Assembly: GCF_019396355.1 (NCBI RefSeq)
Contig: NZ_JAHKRK010000001.1
Coordinates: forward strand, 1 to 64,000
Source of the DNA: Pseudonocardia nigra
GTDB lineage: Bacteria > Actinomycetota > Actinomycetes > Mycobacteriales > Pseudonocardiaceae
Reading direction: 5' to 3'
DNA: 64,000 nucleotides
Within the stretch, counting starts at the first letter, position 1. Each line of letters starts with the position of its first letter. A program made the translations under genes and the position numbers. The notes beneath the pieces are model-generated. The model did not search any database. It was not told the DNA's origin and saw only the letters and a list, made by a program, of their open reading frames with translations. Positions 1 through 9,407 of this stretch are shown piece by piece.

Positions 1-126
1 CCCGGGACGCCGCCTGCGCAGCCGCCGACGGCGGGCCGCCGGCGCGGCGGCGACGGCCGCCGCCGTGGCCGCCTCGGCGGGCCCCCGCGGTGGGGCCCCG
101 TCGATCGTGACGGTGGGTTCGGTCAT
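1..126 (-). CDS. 5' end of a gene coupled to the GH3 gene; function not visible
   Basis: The reverse strand opens with ATG at 126 and stays open for 42 codons to the window edge, so only the N-terminus is present. Its ATG overlaps the TGA of the GH3 gene (ATGA), which implies co-transcription and translational coupling. The peptide begins MTEPTVTIDG, is rich in Ala and Pro, then runs into an arginine tract (RRRRLRRRR). Such a basic tract often precedes the first membrane helix of CUT1-type sugar ABC permeases, and those genes accompany GH3 genes in xylo-oligosaccharide operons. No domain is visible, so a permease is only a guess from context. Confidence 0.6.
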   Translation of the reverse strand, partial: MTEPTVTIDGAPPRGPAEAATAAAVAAAPAARRRRLRRRRPG

Positions 127-2495
127 GCGACGATCGCCTCCTCCGGCAGGCGGTACGTGACGGTGACGTCTGCGGCGGTCACCAGCCGCCGGTCGTGGCC
201 GACCTCGCGCTCCTCCCCCACCAGCCGCAGTGGCAGGGCGGCGTGGACGTCGGCGCTGGAGCGGGCCACCCGCAGCTCGACGTCCCCGGGTTCGACGATC
301 CGGCGCCCGTGCAACCCGGTGAAGGCGGCGAGGTCGGCCGGGACCGTGAAGACGACCCGCGCGCTCTCGCCCGGCTCGAGTGCCACCCGCGCGTAGCCGA
401 CGAGCCGCACGACCGGCCGGGTCACCTGGGCGACCGGATCGTGCAGGTACAGCTGCACGACGTCGGCACCGTCGATCTCGCCGGTGTTGTGCACCGTCAC
501 CTCGACGGTGGTCTCGCCGTCGACGGGCCAGGCCGCACCGTCCACCACGCGCGCGTCCTCCCAGGCGAACGTCGCGTAGCCCAGGCCGTGCCCGAACGGG
601 AACGCGGGCGTCGGGTCCAGGTTGGAGACCCCGGACCGCTGCCCGAGCGGGGCGGCCAGGTAGGTGGCCGGCTGGGCGCCCGGGTCGCGCGGCACGCTCA
701 CCGGGAGCCGGCCCGACGGCGAGACGGCCCCGGTCAGCACCTCCGCGACGGCCTGCCCGCCGCGCTGCCCGGGGAAGAACGCCTGGACGATCGCCGCGGC
801 GCCGTCGACGAACTCCCCCAGCGCATACGGGCGGCCGGTGAGGAGCAGGACGACGACGGGCGTGCCGGTCGCCAGGACGGCCCGCAGCAGGTCGGGCTGG
901 ACGCCGGGCAGCATGAGGTCCGGGGCGTCACAGCCCTCCCCGGAGGTGCCGCGCCCGAACAGGCCGGCCCGGTCGCCGACGGCGACCACGCACACGTCCG
1001 CATGGCGCGCGGCGGCGACGGCGGCGGCAATGCCCGCGGTGTCCGGGTCGGTGACGTCGCAGCCGTGGGCGTGCACGACCCGCCCGTGCGCCTCCCGGAG
1101 CGCCTCGAGAACGGACGGGATGTCGACGCCCAGCCCGGTGCCGGGGTGGTGGACGCCCACGTGCGCCGGGAAGGAGTAGCAGCCGAGCATGGCCAGGGGC
1201 TCGTCGGCGAGCGGCCCCACCACCGCGACCCGCGCTCCCGGCGCCAGCGGAAGCACGTCGCGCGGGTTGCTCAGCAGGACGACCGACTCCCGCGCCAGGC
1301 GGAGCGCGACGTCACGGCCGGCCGGGCCGTCGAGCACCAGGCCCGCGACGTCCGCAGGCTGCGGGTCCCAGTCCTCGTCCAGCAGGCCGAGCTCCGCCTT
1401 CTGCGCGAGCACGCGCCGCGCGGCGCGGTCGACCAGCGCCTCGTCGACCTTCCCGGTCCGGACCGCCGCCAGCAGCGGCGCGCCGAACGCGTCGACGGTG
1501 GGCAGCTCCACGTCGACGCCTGCCGCGAGCGCGAGCGCGGCGGCGTGAGCCGGTCCGCCCGCGACCCGGTGCAGCGTCTCGAGGAACCGCACCCCGAAGT
1601 AGTCTGCGACGACCGTGCCCGTGAACCCCCACTCGTCCCGCAGCAGCTCGGTGAGCAGCCACGGGTCGGCGGCCGACGGCACGCCGTCGATCTCGGTGTA
1701 GGAGTGCATCACCGAGCGGGCCCCGCCGAGTCGCAGCGCGGCCTCGAACGGCGGGAGGACGACATCGGCGAGCTCGCGGCGGCCCATCGAGACCGGGGCG
1801 AGGTTGCGCGCGGCCCGCGAGGCCGAATAGCCGGCGAAGTGCTTGAGGGTGGCCACGACCCCGGCGCCCTCGAGGCCGCGCACGTAGGCGGCGCCGACGG
1901 TCGACACCAGGTAGGGGTCCTCGGAGATCGTCTCCTCGGTGCGGCCCCACCGGTGGTCCCGGGCCACGTCGAGCACCGGGGCCAGGCCCTGGTGGACGCC
2001 CGCCGCGCGCATGGAGGCGCCGATGCACGCCGCCATCTCCTCCACCAGCTCCGGGTCGAACGATGCGCCCCACGACAGCGGTACGGGATAGGCGGTGGCC
2101 TGCCATGCGGTGAAACCGGCCAGGCACTCCTCGTGGACGAGCGCCGGGATGCCGAACCGGCTCGCGGCGACGATCTGGGCCTGCGAGCGCGCGAGCGACC
2201 GCGCCGCCGTCACCGGCTCGACCGGCGCGGTGCCGAAGGGCCGCGTGAGCTGGCCGAGGCCGTGGCGGATGACGTCGTGGAAGACGAGGGGCTCGCCCGT
2301 CATCTCGGCCTGGCGCGGCGCGACCTCGCCGCCCGCGGCGTCCGCGCCGACCCACACGCCCACGAGCTGGGCGAGCTTCTCCTCGAGGGTCATGCGGCCC
2401 AGCAGGTCCTCGGCCCGGTCCTCCGGCGTCCGACGCGCGTCCCGCCAGGCCGGCACGCAGGTGCCTGCCGCGTCGGGCTCGCCGTTCGTGGTCAT
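123..2495 (-). CDS. GH3 family beta-xylosidase/beta-glucosidase
   Basis: A 790-residue glycoside hydrolase family 3 enzyme that would remove terminal sugars from short oligosaccharides by a retaining mechanism. The TIM-barrel half carries KHFAGYS (about 218-224) and the nucleophile motif GTVVADYFG with Asp298. The alpha/beta sandwich follows, then a fibronectin-III-like C-terminal domain (about 660-760) ending in VELRVARSSADVH. No signal peptide is seen, so it is probably cytoplasmic and acts on imported oligosaccharides. Start ATG at 2495 has GAGGAAG five to six bases upstream. It is divergent from a LacI gene and an acetyl-xylan esterase, which favours xylosidase activity (inference). GH3 sequence alone does not fix the sugar specificity. 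Confidence 0.92.
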   Translation of the reverse strand: MTTNGEPDAAGTCVPAWRDARRTPEDRAEDLLGRMTLEEKLAQLVGVWVGADAAGGEVAPRQAEMTGEPLVFHDVIRHGLGQLTRPFGTAPVEPVTAARSLARSQAQIVAASRFGIPALVHEECLAGFTAWQATAYPVPLSWGASFDPELVEEMAACIGASMRAAGVHQGLAPVLDVARDHRWGRTEETISEDPYLVSTVGAAYVRGLEGAGVVATLKHFAGYSASRAARNLAPVSMGRRELADVVLPPFEAALRLGGARSVMHSYTEIDGVPSAADPWLLTELLRDEWGFTGTVVADYFGVRFLETLHRVAGGPAHAAALALAAGVDVELPTVDAFGAPLLAAVRTGKVDEALVDRAARRVLAQKAELGLLDEDWDPQPADVAGLVLDGPAGRDVALRLARESVVLLSNPRDVLPLAPGARVAVVGPLADEPLAMLGCYSFPAHVGVHHPGTGLGVDIPSVLEALREAHGRVVHAHGCDVTDPDTAGIAAAVAAARHADVCVVAVGDRAGLFGRGTSGEGCDAPDLMLPGVQPDLLRAVLATGTPVVVLLLTGRPYALGEFVDGAAAIVQAFFPGQRGGQAVAEVLTGAVSPSGRLPVSVPRDPGAQPATYLAAPLGQRSGVSNLDPTPAFPFGHGLGYATFAWEDARVVDGAAWPVDGETTVEVTVHNTGEIDGADVVQLYLHDPVAQVTRPVVRLVGYARVALEPGESARVVFTVPADLAAFTGLHGRRIVEPGDVELRVARSSADVHAALPLRLVGEEREVGHDRRLVTAADVTVTYRLPEEAIVA

Positions 2496-2563
2496 GGGAC
2501 TTCCTCGTCTCCGGTCGCGACGGGCGCATGCCCTCGGAATGCCCTGCTGCCCGTCGCGCTGCT

Positions 2564-2574
2564 CGAAAATTTCG
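2564..2574. promoter_or_regulatory. CGAAA-N-TTTCG operator-like palindrome
   Basis: The 11-bp sequence CGAAAATTTCG is a perfect inverted repeat around one central base. It lies 69 bp upstream of the GH3 start in the gap between GH3 and the divergent LacI gene. From memory, elements of the form CGAAA-N-TTTCG are described at Streptomyces xylanase and beta-xylosidase genes controlled by LacI-type repressors. A second short palindrome, GACCTAGGTC, lies at 2611-2620. Confidence 0.55.
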
Positions 2575-2707
2575 GCTCAGTCGCCGATAGTGGGCACACA
2601 AGGAAAGTAGGACCTAGGTCACCGGACCGTCAACCCTCACCAGGGACGACCGCGGCGGCGTCCGAAACTCGTGCGGCGAGCCACTGCCGAGCTGCCGAGT
2701 TCTGCTA

Positions 2708-2731
2708 CCGTCGCTCCGATAGTTGCGACGG
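2708..2731. promoter_or_regulatory. Inverted repeat upstream of the LacI gene
   Basis: CCGTCGC and GCGACGG form perfect 7-bp arms around a 10-base spacer (TCCGATAGTT), 39 bp before the chosen lacI start. It could be an autoregulatory site or a leader hairpin. Function is unproven; the arms are GC-rich and may be fortuitous. Confidence 0.3.
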
Positions 2732-2770
2732 CGGTCCGCGCCGCGACCACCACCCCGGGGGACCTCACCG

Positions 2771-3820
2771 ATGCCGAACTCTCGTCCCAGAAGTCGGGCG
2801 GGCACGCCGAACGGGACGGCGACGATCTCCTCGATCGCCGCCGAGATCGGAGTGTCCGTCCCGACCGTCTCGAAGGTGCTCAACGGCCGCGCCGACGTCG
2901 CGCCCGAGACCCGGGCGCGGATCGAGGAGGCGCTGACCCGCCACCAGTACAAGCGGCGCAACCGGGGCCCCGCCACGATCGGCCCGCCGCTGATCGACCT
3001 CGCCTTCCACGAGCTCGACTCCGCGTGGTCCATCGAGATCATCCGCGGGGTCGAGACCGCCGCGGCGGGCGACGGAGTCGGCGTCGTCCTCTCCGAGCTC
3101 GGGGGCAAGCACCGGCCGCAGCAGGACTGGCTCGACGCCGTGCTCGCCCGCAGGCCGATCGGGGTCATCCTCGTGCTGTCGAGCCTCGGGCAGGAACAGC
3201 AGGACCAGCTGGAGAGCCGGTCCATCCCCTTCGTCGTCGTCGACACCGCCGGTGACCTCCCGGCCGGGGTCCCCACGGTCGGATCGAACAACTGGGCGGG
3301 CGGGCTCGCCGCCACCCGCCACCTGATCGGCCTGGGCCACCGGCGCCTCGCCGTCATCTCCGGCCCCTCGGACGTGTTGTGCTCCCGCGCGCGCATCGAC
3401 GGGTTCCGCAGCGCGCACGACGAGGCCGGCATGGCCGTCGACGCGTCCCTCATCCGCCACGGCGACTTCTACGTCGACGGCGGCTACCAGCACGGCAGGA
3501 AGCTGCTGGCCCGGCCCGACCGGCCCACCGCCGTCTTCGCCGGCTCCGACATGCAGGCGCTGGGCGTGCTGCGGGCGGCTCGCGAGCTGGGCCTGGAGGT
3601 GCCGCGGGACCTGTCGATCGTCGGCTACGACGACCTCCCGCTGAGCGGGTGGATCGGGCCGGCGCTCACCACCGTCCACCAGCCGCTGCAGGACATGGCC
3701 ACCACGGCCACGCGCATGCTCCTCGACCTGGCGCACGGCGACACCCCCGCGCTGCGCCGCGTGGAGCTCGCCACCGAGCTGGTCGTGCGCGAGAGCACCG
3801 CGCCGCCGCCCGGCACCTGA
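2771..3820 (+). CDS. LacI family transcriptional repressor (xylan/xyloside locus)
   Basis: A DNA-binding repressor of about 349 residues. The N-terminal helix-turn-helix is clear (SSIAAEIGVSVPTVSKVLNGR region), followed by the periplasmic-binding-protein-like sugar domain with typical strands (GVILVLSSLG, FVVVDTAG, FAGSDMQALGVLRAARELG, SIVGYDDLPLSG). I chose ATG 2771, which has a GGGGGA-type ribosome site about 8 bases upstream and gives the usual short N-terminus. An in-frame start at 2723 would add 16 odd Arg/Pro-rich residues. It is divergent from the GH3 gene and 55 bp upstream of the acetyl-xylan esterase, so it probably senses a xylo-oligosaccharide and represses both directions (inference). 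Confidence 0.9.
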   Translation: MPNSRPRSRAGTPNGTATISSIAAEIGVSVPTVSKVLNGRADVAPETRARIEEALTRHQYKRRNRGPATIGPPLIDLAFHELDSAWSIEIIRGVETAAAGDGVGVVLSELGGKHRPQQDWLDAVLARRPIGVILVLSSLGQEQQDQLESRSIPFVVVDTAGDLPAGVPTVGSNNWAGGLAATRHLIGLGHRRLAVISGPSDVLCSRARIDGFRSAHDEAGMAVDASLIRHGDFYVDGGYQHGRKLLARPDRPTAVFAGSDMQALGVLRAARELGLEVPRDLSIVGYDDLPLSGWIGPALTTVHQPLQDMATTATRMLLDLAHGDTPALRRVELATELVVRESTAPPPGT

Positions 3821-3875
3821 GATCCGGCCCGAGACGACGCCCGAAGAACGCCCGAAAGACGACGAGGACGCCCGC

Positions 3876-5045
3876 ATGGCGCAGTTCGACCTCCCCCTGG
3901 ACCGGCTCGAGACCTACCTGCCCGACGTCCGGGAGCCCGCCGACTTGGACGCGAGCTGGGCGGGCACCCTCGAGGCGGCGCGCGCCCTCCCCCCGGTCGT
4001 CGACCTCCGCCCGGTCGACACCGGGCTCACGCTGGTCGACACCTGGGACGTCACCTTCGCGGGGTTCGACGGCCAGCCGGTCAAGGCGTGGTTCTCCCGC
4101 CCCGCGGGCCGCGACGACGCGCTCCCGGCGGTCGTCGAGTACCTCGGCTACGGGCGCGGCCGCGGCCTGCCCCACGAGCGCCTCGCCTGGACCAACGCCG
4201 GGTACGCGCACCTGCTCATGGACAGCCGCGGCCAGGGCGGGCAGTACGGCTCCGGGGGCGACACCCCCGACCCGGTGGGCTCCGGCCCGTCCGCCCCGGG
4301 GTTCCTCACCCGCGGTGTCCTCGACCCGGCGCAGCACTACTACCGCCGCCTCGTCACCGACGCGGTGCGCGCCGTCGATGCCGCGCGAGCACTGCCGGGT
4401 GTCGACGCCCACCGGGTCGCCGCGGCCGGCAACAGCCAGGGCGGCGGCCTCGCGATCGCCGTCGCCGGCCTCGTCCCGGACCTCACCACGGTGCTGGCGA
4501 GCGTGCCGTTCCTCTGCCACGTCGAACGCGCGCTGGAGATCACCGAGCAGCACCCGTGGGGCGAGCTCGTCCAGTACCTGTCGGTGCACCGCGGCGCGGT
4601 GGACGCGGTGCTGCACACGCTCTCCTACGTCGACGGGGTCAACTTCGCGCGCCGCGCCACCGCGCCGGCGCTGTTCGCCGTCGGGCTGCGCGACATGATC
4701 TGCCCGCCGTCCACGGTGTTCGCGGCCTACAACCACTACGGCGCCGCACCGCGGGACCGGCGGATCGCGGTGTACCCCTTCAACGGGCACGAGGGCGGCG
4801 ACGCCGTGCACGCGCGGCGCCAGCTCGACTGGCTGCGCGCGGTGCTGCCGCCGACCGCCGATCAGCCGGCCCGATCGGCCGATGCGGCCGATGCGGCCGG
4901 CCGGCCCAACGGCAGCAGCGCCAGGAACGAGCCCAGTCCGAACACTCCCGCCACCACGATGGCCCACGTGTACCCGCCGGTGGCATCGACGAGGAACCCC
5001 GCCAACGGCGGCCCGAACAGCGCGCCGGCCCCGCCCGCGGTGTAG
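3876..5045 (+). CDS. CE7 acetyl-xylan esterase / cephalosporin-C deacetylase family, with extra C-terminal tail
   Basis: An alpha/beta hydrolase of the CE7 (AXE1) family that removes acetyl groups from short xylo-oligosaccharides. Family marks are the RGQ motif (118-120), the serine elbow GNSQGG with Ser187, and the C-terminal histidine motif NGHEGGD. Family members are usually about 320-330 residues. This frame continues to 389 because no stop occurs after LDWLRAVL. The last 60 or so residues are Pro/Ala-rich and lie antisense to the 3' end of the convergent MFS gene (184-bp overlap). The tail may be genuine read-on or the result of a lost stop codon. The ribosome site GAGGACG is well placed before ATG 3876. 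Confidence 0.85.
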   Translation: MAQFDLPLDRLETYLPDVREPADLDASWAGTLEAARALPPVVDLRPVDTGLTLVDTWDVTFAGFDGQPVKAWFSRPAGRDDALPAVVEYLGYGRGRGLPHERLAWTNAGYAHLLMDSRGQGGQYGSGGDTPDPVGSGPSAPGFLTRGVLDPAQHYYRRLVTDAVRAVDAARALPGVDAHRVAAAGNSQGGGLAIAVAGLVPDLTTVLASVPFLCHVERALEITEQHPWGELVQYLSVHRGAVDAVLHTLSYVDGVNFARRATAPALFAVGLRDMICPPSTVFAAYNHYGAAPRDRRIAVYPFNGHEGGDAVHARRQLDWLRAVLPPTADQPARSADAADAAGRPNGSSARNEPSPNTPATTMAHVYPPVASTRNPANGGPNSAPAPPAV

Positions 5046-6076
5046 ACGAGCCCGACCAGTCCGCCGAGGCCGCGCAGCCCGAACACCTCGGCGATCACGG
5101 TCGGCTGCAGCGCGATCCAACCGCCGTAGCCGATCCCGAGCACGACGGTGAACACCAGCAGCATCGGCCACGAGCGGGCCGGCAGCCACACGGCGAACGA
5201 CAGGGCGAGCACCGCGAAGCACAGCTGGTAGGTGCGGATCCTTCCGAGGCGGTCGGCGAGCGGGCCGATCGCGAGCCTGCCGGCGACGCTCGCCATCCCG
5301 ATCGCCCCGACGAGCCCGGCCGCGGCGACGGGTTCGACCCCGACCGCCACGGCGTACCCGGGCAGGAACACGAACGGCACGAACAGCGCCAGCGAGGCGA
5401 GCAGCGTGGACGCGTACATCGACCGGAACGGGACGGTCCGCACGAGGGTGCGCACCGGCAGCGGAGCGTCCCCGGTGGCCTCCGGCGGGCGCTGCACCAC
5501 GAGCGCGCAGAGCACCAGCAGCGCGGCGCCGGCGATCCCGAGCACGACGTGGGCCTGCCGCCACCCGCCTGCCTCGATCAGCACGGCCGCGACCGGGGCG
5601 CCGACGAGGGTCCCGACACCGATGCCGGCGACCGCCACCGCCAGCGCGGTCGCCCGGCGCCGCGTGAACCAGCCACCCACGGCGGCCACCATCGGCACGT
5701 AGCCGCACGCGACCGCGATGCCGACACCGAGCCCGTAGGACAGGTAGCCCATCCACAGCTCGGTCACGACCGAGGTGACCAGGAGCCCGACGAGCAGCGC
5801 GGCGGCCCCGACCAGCAGCACCGGGCGCGGGCCGAACCGGTCGGCCGCGCGCCCGCTCACCGAGCCGAGGACGAACCAGCAGCACGCGGTGATCGAGAAG
5901 ACCACCGACGTCGCGCCATTGCCCGCGCCGAACTCGGCGGCCATCGGGGTGAAGAATGCGCCGAAGCCGTAGGCGATCCCGAACACGACCGCCATCGACA
6001 CGAACGCCGCGGCGACGCTGAGCCAGCCGCGTGCGGAGTCGAGTGCGGGATGCGCCGTCCCCGGCCTCGTCGCCAT
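4862..6076 (-). CDS. MFS transporter (monocarboxylate / oxalate-formate antiporter-like)
   Basis: A 12-helix major facilitator of about 404 residues, with successive hydrophobic segments from WLSVAAAFVSMAVVFGIAYG to the C-terminal AIVVAGVFGLGSFLALL. The loop motif GRAADRFGPRPVLL after helix 2 and the helix-1 pattern resemble monocarboxylate/OFA-type carriers, so a small organic acid is the likely cargo (inference). ATG 6076 is preferred; an in-frame GTG at 6106 would add ten residues, and neither start has a strong ribosome site. It is divergent from the hydrolase/monooxygenase pair and shares a 13-bp palindrome with it. Its 3' end overlaps the esterase gene. Confidence 0.85.
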   Translation of the reverse strand: MATRPGTAHPALDSARGWLSVAAAFVSMAVVFGIAYGFGAFFTPMAAEFGAGNGATSVVFSITACCWFVLGSVSGRAADRFGPRPVLLVGAAALLVGLLVTSVVTELWMGYLSYGLGVGIAVACGYVPMVAAVGGWFTRRRATALAVAVAGIGVGTLVGAPVAAVLIEAGGWRQAHVVLGIAGAALLVLCALVVQRPPEATGDAPLPVRTLVRTVPFRSMYASTLLASLALFVPFVFLPGYAVAVGVEPVAAAGLVGAIGMASVAGRLAIGPLADRLGRIRTYQLCFAVLALSFAVWLPARSWPMLLVFTVVLGIGYGGWIALQPTVIAEVFGLRGLGGLVGLVYTAGGAGALFGPPLAGFLVDATGGYTWAIVVAGVFGLGSFLALLPLGRPAASAASADRAG

Positions 6077-6113
6077 GGCCGGAGCGTACGTCCCGGGACC
6101 CGGCACTTGTCGG

Positions 6114-6126
6114 ATGCAGGATGCAT
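6114..6126. promoter_or_regulatory. Palindrome ATGCA-GGA-TGCAT, candidate GntR operator
   Basis: A perfect 5-bp inverted repeat around three bases, in the 102-bp gap between the divergent MFS (-) and hydrolase (+) genes. The third gene of the plus-strand operon encodes an FCD-type GntR regulator, whose relatives bind short palindromes of this size. It is a plausible shared operator; no footprint evidence is available. Confidence 0.45.
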
Positions 6127-6178
6127 TCCCTAGCGTCGGTGGTGCCGATCACACCTCCCGACGACGAGAGGACGCTCC

Positions 6179-7122
<944 letters not shown>

Positions 7123-7126
<4 letters not shown>

Positions 7127-8727
7127 CAGGCGTCCGGAGCGTGGACGCGGTCGTCGTCGGGGCCGGCCTGTCCGGGCTCTACCAGCTGCACCGCCTGCGC
7201 GGGCTCGGCCTGACCACCCGCGTGCTCGAGGCCGCCGACGGCGTGGGGGGCACGTGGTACTGGAACCGCTACCCCGGCGCGCGCTGCGACGTCGAGAGCA
7301 TGTCCTACTCGTACTCGTTCTCCCCGGAGCTCGAGCAGGAGTGGACGTGGTCGGAGAAGTACGCGACGCAGCCGGAGATCCTGCGCTACGTGGAGCACGT
7401 GGCCGACCGCTTCGACCTGCGCCGCGACATCACCTTCGGCACGCGCGTGACGAGCGCGGTCTACGACGAGCGCTCGCGGCGCTGGCAGGTCGACACCGAC
7501 ACGGGTGAGTCGGTCGACACCCAGTACCTGATCATGGCGACCGGGTGCCTCTCGGTGTCGAAGGCTCCCGAGATCCCCGGCGCCGACCGCTTCGCCGGGT
7601 CGATCCACCACACCGGCCACTGGCCGCACGAGGGCGTCGACTTCACCGGCCTGCGGGTCGGCGTGATCGGCACCGGCTCGTCCGGCATCCAGTCCATCCC
7701 GATCATCGCGGCGCAGGCGGCGGACCTGACCGTCTTCCAGCGCACGCCCAACTTCTCGATGCCGGCGGGCAACCGGCCGCTGACCGACGCGGAGGTCGCC
7801 GAGCGGAAGGCCGACTACCGGGCCTGGCGGGCGGCGCAGCGCACCTCGCACTCCGGCATCCCGCGGCCGCTCGCCACCCGGTCGGCGCTGGAGGTGTCCG
7901 ACGCCGAGCGCACGGCGGCCTACCAGGCGGGCTGGGAACGCGGCGACCTGGTCAGCATCATCGGCGCCTACACCGACACCCTGCTCGACAAGGCGTCCAA
8001 CGACCTGGCCGCCGAGTTCGTCCGCGGCAAGATCCGCGCCGCAGTGCGCGACCCGGAGCTCGCCGAGACGCTCTCGCCGCGCAGTTTCCCCTACGGCACG
8101 AAGCGGCCGTGCCTCGACAGCGGCTACTACGAGACGTTCAACGAGCCGCACGTGCACCTGGTGGACCTGCACCGGACCCCGCTGGCCGAGATCACCGAGC
8201 GCGGTGTGCGCACGTCCGACCGAGAGTACGCGTTCGACACGATCGTGTTCGCCACCGGGTTCGACGCGATGACCGGCGCGCTCACCGCCGTCGACATCCG
8301 CGGCCGCGGGGGCGTCTCGCTCCGGGAGAAGTGGGGCGAGGGGCCGCGGACGTACCTCGGGCTCGCGGTCGCCGGGTTCCCGAACCTGTTCACGATCACC
8401 GGCCCGTCCAGCCCCTCGGTGCTGTCGAACATGATCGTCTCCATCGAGCAGCACGTCGACTGGGTCACCGACTGCATCGCGCACCTGCGCGAGCAGGGGC
8501 TCACCGAGGTCGAGGCGACCGTCGAGGCCGAGGACGAGTGGGTCGCCCACGTCGAGGAGGCGGGCAACGCGACCCTCTACCCCACCGCCGACTCCTGGTA
8601 CATGGGCGCCAACGTGCCGGGCAAGCCGCGGGTGTTCCTCGCCTACGTCGGAGGGGTCGGGGTGTACCGCGAGCGGTGCGACGCGGTGGCCGCCGACGGC
8701 TACGCGGGGTTCCGTCTGGCACGATGA
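7123..8727 (+). CDS. Baeyer-Villiger (flavin-containing) monooxygenase
   Basis: A 534-residue class B flavoprotein that would use FAD, NADPH and O2 to insert oxygen next to a ketone carbonyl. The FAD-binding GAGLSG lies at 13-18, the NADPH-binding GTGSSG at 183-188. Between them the type I Baeyer-Villiger fingerprint FxGxxxHxxxWP is intact (Phe157 to Pro168). The length matches the cyclohexanone/cyclopentadecanone monooxygenase group. It begins within the stop of the esterase gene and is followed by the GntR regulator. A broken gene for a related flavoprotein lies about 3 kb downstream at 11666. Confidence 0.93.
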
Positions 8728-8756
8728 CCGCCCGGCCCGGACCCACGGAGCGTGCC

Positions 8757-9407
8757 ATGTCGTTCGCCGTCCCCCTGACGCGGCGGGAGGCCGTGCTGCG
8801 GCAGCTGCGGGAGGAGATCGTCAGCGCCGCGCTGCCGGCCGGCACCGTGATCAAGGACGCCGAGGTGGCCGCGCGCCTCGGGGTGAGCATCACCCCGGTG
8901 CGCGAGGCCATCGCCCAGCTCGCCGCCGAGGGCCTGATCGACATCGCGCCCAACCGCACCCGGCACGTCACCGGGCTGACGCAGAAGAGCGCGCTCGAGC
9001 TGGTCGACGTGATGATGGTGCTGGCCTGCGCAGGCGTCGAATGGGGCGTGCACAACCTCACCGCCACCCACCTGGAGCGGATGCGGGCCCGGCTCGACGA
9101 CTTCGTCGACGCCCTGCGCCGGGACGACGTCACCGCGGCCGGCGCGGCGGGCGCCGACTTCAGCACCATCATGATCATGGCGAGCGGCAACCGGGAGCTG
9201 CAGACCCACGTCGACCTCGTCGTCGCCCGCACGCTGCGCCTGCTCGCCCACACCGCGCGGGGGGACGCATGGCAGGTCTGGGTGGACGGCTACACCGAGA
9301 CGCTCGCCCTGCTGGAGCGGGGCGAGTGCGACGCCGCCGTGGCCCGCTACCGGCAGATCTACCGCGACTACCGGGCGCGGGTGGAGGCACTGCTCTACGA
9401 GAGCTGA
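8757..9407 (+). CDS. GntR family regulator, FCD subfamily
   Basis: A regulator of about 216 residues with an N-terminal winged helix (VLRQLREEIVSAALPAGTVI ... ARLGVSITPVREAIAQLAAEGL) and an all-helical FCD effector domain. I favour ATG 8757, which has GGAG six bases upstream and begins MSFAVPLTRREA. An ATG at 8724 that overlaps the monooxygenase stop (ATGA) would add 11 residues and is possible. As last gene of the hydrolase/monooxygenase operon it probably controls that operon and the divergent carrier. Its final 13 bases overlap the convergent ligase gene. Confidence 0.88.
   Translation: MSFAVPLTRREAVLRQLREEIVSAALPAGTVIKDAEVAARLGVSITPVREAIAQLAAEGLIDIAPNRTRHVTGLTQKSALELVDVMMVLACAGVEWGVHNLTATHLERMRARLDDFVDALRRDDVTAAGAAGADFSTIMIMASGNRELQTHVDLVVARTLRLLAHTARGDAWQVWVDGYTETLALLERGECDAAVARYRQIYRDYRARVEALLYES

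Noticed and set aside
2584-2723. CGATAGT motifs at 2585 and 2717 as further LysR sites
   Set aside because: They lack the second inverted arm at the 6-base spacing seen in the two real palindromes and lie at an unrelated locus.
195-2936. Long plus-strand open frame antisense to the GH3 gene
   Set aside because: Composition is typical of an antisense shadow in very GC-rich DNA (Arg/Gly/Asp-rich, no domain), and the GH3 frame has clear catalytic motifs.
4088-6133. 681-codon plus-strand frame across the esterase and MFS genes
   Set aside because: Low-complexity Arg/Pro/His-rich translation without domains; both genes it covers are clearly real in other frames.
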